NCBI GenBank assembly: GCA_016934645.1
Contig: JAFGSL010000007.1
Location: forward strand, 1-6,633
DNA: 6,633 nucleotides
Direction of reading: 5' to 3'
Source of the DNA: Anaerolineae bacterium
Lineage (GTDB): Bacteria; Chloroflexota; Anaerolineae; B4-G1; SLSP01
Position 1 is the stretch's first letter. Every line of letters starts with the position of its first letter. This document shows, piece after piece, positions 5,289 through 6,633 of this stretch. The notes beneath the pieces are model-generated. The model did no database searches and had not been told where the DNA came from. It saw only the letters and a list, made by a program, of their open reading frames with translations. Position numbers and translations under genes: made by a program.

Positions 5289-5513
5289 GAAGAGTAACTA
5301 TGCCGCCGTCATCCTTCATTCTTCAGGACAAGTTTCCGAGCAGGGTGACAACTGCACCACTACCAAATACCAAGGCTGGCTGAAAATATCACAAGAAAAC
5401 GTTGAGAGTAATCTAATTTTGCTTGGTCTGGATCTGGCGATCCAGACCAGAACGGGGATCTGGCGATCCCCTCAGAGCATTTTGTGAGCTACTGAGGCTA
5501 CAGATAACCGTGA
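5289..5513 (-). other. 3' untranslated stretch with no credible gene
   Basis: 225 bases lie between the stop codon of the 265-aa protein and its terminator. They contain the twin hairpins at 5425-5471 and no frame with a credible SD. An open frame on the plus strand begins inside the terminator stem and is not considered real. Confidence 0.6.
5425..5471. repeat. Twin hairpins sharing the core GGATCTGGCGATCC
   Basis: Hairpin A: GGTCTGGATC (5425-5434) pairs perfectly with GATCCAGACC (5439-5448). Hairpin B: GGGGATC (5454-5460) pairs with GATCCCC (5465-5471). Both have the same TGGC tetraloop on the plus strand (GCCA on the minus strand) and the same 14-base core, while the outer stem bases differ but remain paired. 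They lie 43-89 nt after the stop codon of the 265-aa protein. With no T-run they are not intrinsic terminators; a REP-like or RNA-stabilising role is possible. Confidence 0.7.
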
Positions 5514-6311
5514 TTACGCATCGGTCCCGGCATCTGGAACCGTGCGCGAAGGACTATCAAAGCCAGTTCCAGAGTTATCACTATCATCGGTATCCGGCGC
5601 TACAGGTGCACCACCATCCCGGTGGCCACCGCGACCACCACGACCTCCACCGTCGTGTCCTTCAAACGGCCTCCCCTTCCCACCGGGCATCATCCCGAAC
5701 CCATGGCCGTCCCGTGCCATCTCATCGGCCTGTTCCTGGGTGATGACGCCATCTTCGACAGCCTGCGCGAGTGCTTCGGTGTAAGCCGTTTGCAGCTTCT
5801 CACGCACAGTGGCGGCATCCAGCCCCTTTTCCTGCATCAGTGTGGTGAGGGTCTCGCCGTCCGCGTAGGCGGCCTGAAGGTCTTCGAGCGACATTCCGAG
5901 TGCGTTCGCCAGGAGCGTATCGCGGTCCAGATAGCCCATCAAGGTTTTGCGCGCCTGCATCGCGTCGGCCTGTTCCTGGGTGATGAGACCCTCGGCGATA
6001 GCCTGATCGATAGCAGCCTGGTTGGCGGTTTCGCGCGCGGCCTGAAGCTCGTCTACAGTGATGCCCAGCGCGCCGGCGAGCAACTGCTGGTAATCAATGT
6101 CCCCACCTTTGATGCCAGGGAAGTCCCAACCGCCGCCGTGATTGAGATAACCTTCTCCCAACAAGCCGGGCATTGCCGATTGGGTTACTGTCCGGAGGTT
6201 AGCCGCAGCACTCGCGGTCGTCGGAGTTCCAAAAAACCAGACGCCAACCATAGCTGCCACCAAAGCAAAGCCTCCCAAAACCAAAACAATTCGTTTCTTA
6301 TTTTTCAACAT
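5514..6311 (-). CDS. Secreted protein with two 'ITQEQAD' helical repeats and a Gly/Asp-rich tail
   Basis: Protein of 265 aa without a firmly known function. Residues 1-37 are a signal sequence: basic MLKNKKR, a hydrophobic core, and likely cleavage near TTASA-AA. Two related modules follow: LLAGALGITVDELQAA (77-92) ending in AEGLITQEQADAM (106-118), and LLANALGMSLEDLQAA (133-148) ending in EDGVITQEQADEM (186-198). The ITQEQAD signature recurs exactly 80 residues apart and resembles the DUF2680/YckD-like helical domain found in Bacillota and Chloroflexota exported proteins. Residues 203-265 are a low-complexity Gly/His/Arg then Asp/Ser/Pro tail. ATG 6311 is preferred because GGAGG (6327-6323) lies 11 nt upstream and the signal peptide starts there; an in-frame TTG at 6356 has no SD. 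The gene is monocistronic by its own terminator. Confidence 0.8.
   Translation of the reverse strand: MLKNKKRIVLVLGGFALVAAMVGVWFFGTPTTASAAANLRTVTQSAMPGLLGEGYLNHGGGWDFPGIKGGDIDYQQLLAGALGITVDELQAARETANQAAIDQAIAEGLITQEQADAMQARKTLMGYLDRDTLLANALGMSLEDLQAAYADGETLTTLMQEKGLDAATVREKLQTAYTEALAQAVEDGVITQEQADEMARDGHGFGMMPGGKGRPFEGHDGGGRGGRGGHRDGGAPVAPDTDDSDNSGTGFDSPSRTVPDAGTDA
5725..5986. repeat. Exact 22-bp direct repeat inside the 265-aa protein gene
   Basis: Positions 5725-5746 and 5965-5986 are identical over 22 bases, exactly 240 bp (80 codons) apart, and encode the two copies of ITQEQAD(E/A). Sequence between and around the repeats has diverged much further. This indicates internal duplication with the signature kept identical even at synonymous sites, by conversion or strong codon constraint. 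Confidence 0.75.
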
Positions 6312-6548
6312 TATTCTACATACCTCCGTTAAAGTTTTTATTTCTGACTGGTGCAACGCGCTTCAGTTTTCAGCGCACCGCGCGATTTTGAAAAGACAAT
6401 TGACCTTGTCTGACGCAAGTACGTTGATACCAGTGCGTTGCACCTTTGTCGTCTTGCAACCATGAACACCTGTTTCCCTATGGAATCGCATTTGCTCAAT
6501 AGTGCATCACCTCCTCACTTTGCGGTTCTGAGAACATCCTTCTGTCCA
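6312..6548 (-). other. Structured leader of the 265-aa protein gene with an orphan SD
   Basis: No convincing gene or promoter is visible. A strong SD, AGGAGGTGA (6515-6507), is followed at 7 nt by TTG 6499, opening a 53-codon frame to TAA at 6340-6338. An alternative ATG frame of 42 codons starts at ATGCGATTCCATAGG. Neither product is recognisable and the SD spacing favours the weaker start codon. A long-range stem GGTGCAACGC (6350-6359) with GCGTTGCACC (6435-6444) encloses 75 bases, within which GACAA/TTGTC and GCGCT/AGCGC hairpins could form. The real SD of the gene (GGAGG, 6327-6323) lies just after this domain. The promoter is probably beyond the window edge. Confidence 0.45.
6350..6444. 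repeat. Long-range 10-bp inverted repeat enclosing a foldable domain
   Basis: GGTGCAACGC at 6350-6359 is the exact reverse complement of GCGTTGCACC at 6435-6444. In the minus-strand transcript it would close a 95-nt domain ending 23 nt before the SD of the 265-aa protein gene, a usual place for a cis-regulatory RNA. I do not recognise a known riboswitch class. Confidence 0.5.
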
Positions 6549-6552
6549 CTTA

Positions 6553-6633
6553 GGGTTCGTAAAAATATAACTTCCCGTTTTTCGCTCTAAGCCCCGTCCC
6601 CGGGGCGCTCTGCGCGGGAACTTATTCTTTTAC
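6553..6633. repeat. Inverted-repeat element, copy 2 (cut by the window edge)
   Basis: The left arm 6553-6577 (GGGTTCGTAAAA...CTTCCCG) matches both arms of copy 1 at 18 of 25 positions. The right arm from 6615 (CGGGAACTTATTCTTTTAC) is truncated after 19 bases. The centre is a GC-rich hairpin, GCCCC/GGGGC, unlike copy 1. TTTTTCGC directly inside the left arm matches TTTTCGC inside the right arm of copy 1, and AAAAGAAT in its right arm (read in reverse complement) matches the left arm of copy 1, so the two copies lie in opposite orientation. Confidence 0.6.

Noticed and set aside
5266..5487. 73-codon plus-strand frame
   Set aside because: It starts inside the terminator stem, crosses both twin hairpins, lacks an SD and has no recognisable content.
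5622..6332. 236-codon plus-strand frame opposite the 265-aa gene
   Set aside because: It is antisense to a gene with signal peptide, internal repeats and SD; no domain or SD supports it.
5514..6356. TTG at 6356 as the start of the secreted protein
   Set aside because: It lies within the long-range stem without an SD and would put 15 polar residues before a normal signal peptide; ATG 6311 has GGAGG at 11 nt.

Overview
The window carries one strand-coherent locus; every convincing gene lies on the minus strand. It suggests a Chloroflexota bacterium (Anaerolineae/Caldilineae-like). The evidence is a Tat-like lipoprotein signal followed by a Pro/Thr/Glu-rich 'PTPVPTAAPTE' linker, very strong AGGAGGTGA-type Shine-Dalgarno (SD) sites, and short-period repeats in the spacers. 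This placement is inference from style, not from a marker gene.

In the direction of transcription (right to left), 6633-6312 is a long structured leader holding part of an inverted-repeat element, an orphan strong SD and a long-range stem. It is followed by a secreted, duplicated, Gly/Asp-rich-tailed protein of 265 aa (6311-5514). Its 3' UTR (5513-5289) has two twin hairpins and ends at a near-perfect rho-independent terminator (5288-5241). Next comes a compact control region (5235-5107): two sigma70-type promoters in tandem, each with a LacI-family-like palindrome just downstream of its predicted start. One palindrome fits the catabolite-responsive-element (cre) consensus exactly; the other is an abutting pair of lac-like 12-mers. 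A ~400-nt leader follows, carrying a second inverted-repeat element (4947-5023), a hairpin and a 24-codon upstream ORF whose last codons contain the SD of the next gene.

The main operon is an Opp/Dpp-type ABC importer: substrate-binding lipoprotein (4728-2632), DppB-type permease (2475-1486), DppC-type permease (1483-242), and the first 37 codons of a DppD/OppD-type ATPase (111-1, running off the window). The two permease genes are 2 bp apart. The other two gaps hold short-period repeats arranged as imperfect palindromes, and the gap after the binding protein also holds a strong hairpin that probably lets that gene be expressed above the permeases.

The importer is ordinary as a protein system, but its 698-aa binding protein, the 413-aa permease with an enlarged external loop, and the LacI-like operators point to an oligosaccharide rather than a peptide substrate (inference). 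The most novel material is non-coding: the twin promoter/operator module, the upstream ORF, the two opposed copies of an inverted-repeat element flanking the 265-aa gene, and the spacer repeats.
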